A stretch of DNA of 64,000 nucleotides from Desulfohalobium retbaense DSM 5692 (GTDB lineage Bacteria > Desulfobacterota > Desulfovibrionia > Desulfovibrionales > Desulfohalobiaceae). The DNA is taken from assembly GCF_000024325.1 (NCBI RefSeq), contig NC_013223.1, positions 1,550,001-1,614,000 of the forward strand. The letters run 5' to 3'. A program made the position numbers and the translations under genes. Positions 63,833 to 64,000 of this stretch are shown here, piece after piece; position 1 is the first letter of the stretch, and every line of letters starts with the position of its first letter. Under the pieces are notes generated by a model. It was given only the letters and a program-made list of their open reading frames with translations. It had not been told where the DNA came from and made no database searches.

Positions 63833-64000
63833 CTATTCCACTTCCACCCATTGTGGAACCCACTGCCCTGGCACGCGAAGGATTGCTTCGCTGGAAGAAC
63901 AGTGGGGGACTAAAGAGCGCACCAAGGCCTGGAATGCCGACCCATGTCCCTTGTGGCGCGAATGCGCAAGTTCATGCACCATCACATACTCCACAACCTC
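63833..64000 (-). CDS. YgjP/SprT-like M48-type zinc metalloprotease, C-terminal end
   Basis: The last 55 codons of a minus-strand gene that enters from the right edge. The metal-binding motif is VVEYVMVHELAHSRHKGHGSAFQALV, with the zinc ligands in H-E-L-A-H and the third ligand in H-x-x-x-F. The terminal stretch is SSSEAILRVPGQWVPQWVEVE, and the stop is at 63833-63835. The family includes YgjP, a predicted metal-dependent hydrolase of unknown substrate. The start and any upstream domain lie outside the window. Confidence 0.85.
   Translation of the reverse strand, partial: EVVEYVMVHELAHSRHKGHGSAFQALVRSLVPHCSSSEAILRVPGQWVPQWVEVE

Noticed and set aside
1-64000. CRISPR arrays, rRNA, tRNA, prophage or defence islands
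   Set aside because: No regularly spaced repeats, no ribosomal or tRNA signatures and no phage or defence gene families were seen on either strand.

Overview
The window reads as about 64 kb of bacterial chromosome at roughly 55-60% G+C. The gene content suggests an anaerobic Desulfovibrionales-type member of the Desulfobacterota. That is an inference from combinations: a mutS / lipoprotein / lysA run, LL-diaminopimelate aminotransferase (dapL), a DHH-CBS-CBS-tRNA nucleotidyltransferase fusion, a three-polypeptide glutamate synthase carrying ferredoxin modules, and a small periplasmic CxxCH protein. No sulfate-reduction gene lies in the window, so the lineage is not proven. No rRNA, tRNA, CRISPR array or prophage was seen.

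Layout. 0-11.4 kb: a cut-off DUF523-type gene, a flavin-binding PPOX protein, an epimerase-like SDR, a glutaminyl cyclase, an unrecognised 178-residue protein, an FKBP lipoprotein, a rhomboid protease, phosphoglucomutase, a SMUG1-type uracil-DNA glycosylase, PlsC, and a VTT membrane protein / lipoprotein / aldo-keto reductase run. 11.5-26 kb: almost entirely minus strand, with a flavoprotein disulfide reductase-like enzyme, lysA, a lipoprotein overlapping mutS, lapB-lapA-HIT, a polar amino-acid ABC transporter, the tRNA nucleotidyltransferase fusion and xerD. 26.3-29.2 kb: folK, a YHS protein, fructose-6-phosphate aldolase/transaldolase and dapL, the last behind a folded leader. 29.3-30.9 kb: a 1.6-kb non-coding stretch with AT-rich DNA, short repeats and operator-like palindromes, followed by a large exported repeat protein. 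33-40.5 kb: MgtC, a monoheme CxxCH protein and a five-gene peptide ABC transporter.

40.8-48 kb: a ThiS/MoaD-like protein next to TtuA (tRNA 2-thiolation), then aat, clpA, clpS and a CYTH protein. Aat and ClpS-ClpA are the two halves of the bacterial N-degron pathway. 47.9-53.3 kb: hisD and the complete de novo NAD set nadC-nadA-nadB. 53.5-53.8 kb: a compact minus-strand transcription unit (promoter, folded leader, 39-codon frame, terminator). 54.7-59.9 kb: three tightly spaced genes that together make glutamate synthase. 59.9-61.8 kb: a group II intron with a frameshifted reverse transcriptase, inserted directly behind a strong terminator. 61.9-64 kb: panF-yhdT and the end of a zinc metalloprotease gene.

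The main physiological themes are nitrogen and amino-acid handling (two ABC importers, glutamate synthase, lysine/DAP genes, hisD), NAD synthesis, tRNA and protein quality control, and envelope maintenance. A dispersed degenerate repeat of about 70-150 bp occurs in at least three intergenic gaps and probably a fourth. No clear new multi-gene system was found. The best candidates for new biology are the small transcription unit at 53.5-53.8 kb, the sulfur-carrier-like protein ending in Arg-Gly beside TtuA, and the repeat-bearing gap at 29.3-30.9 kb.
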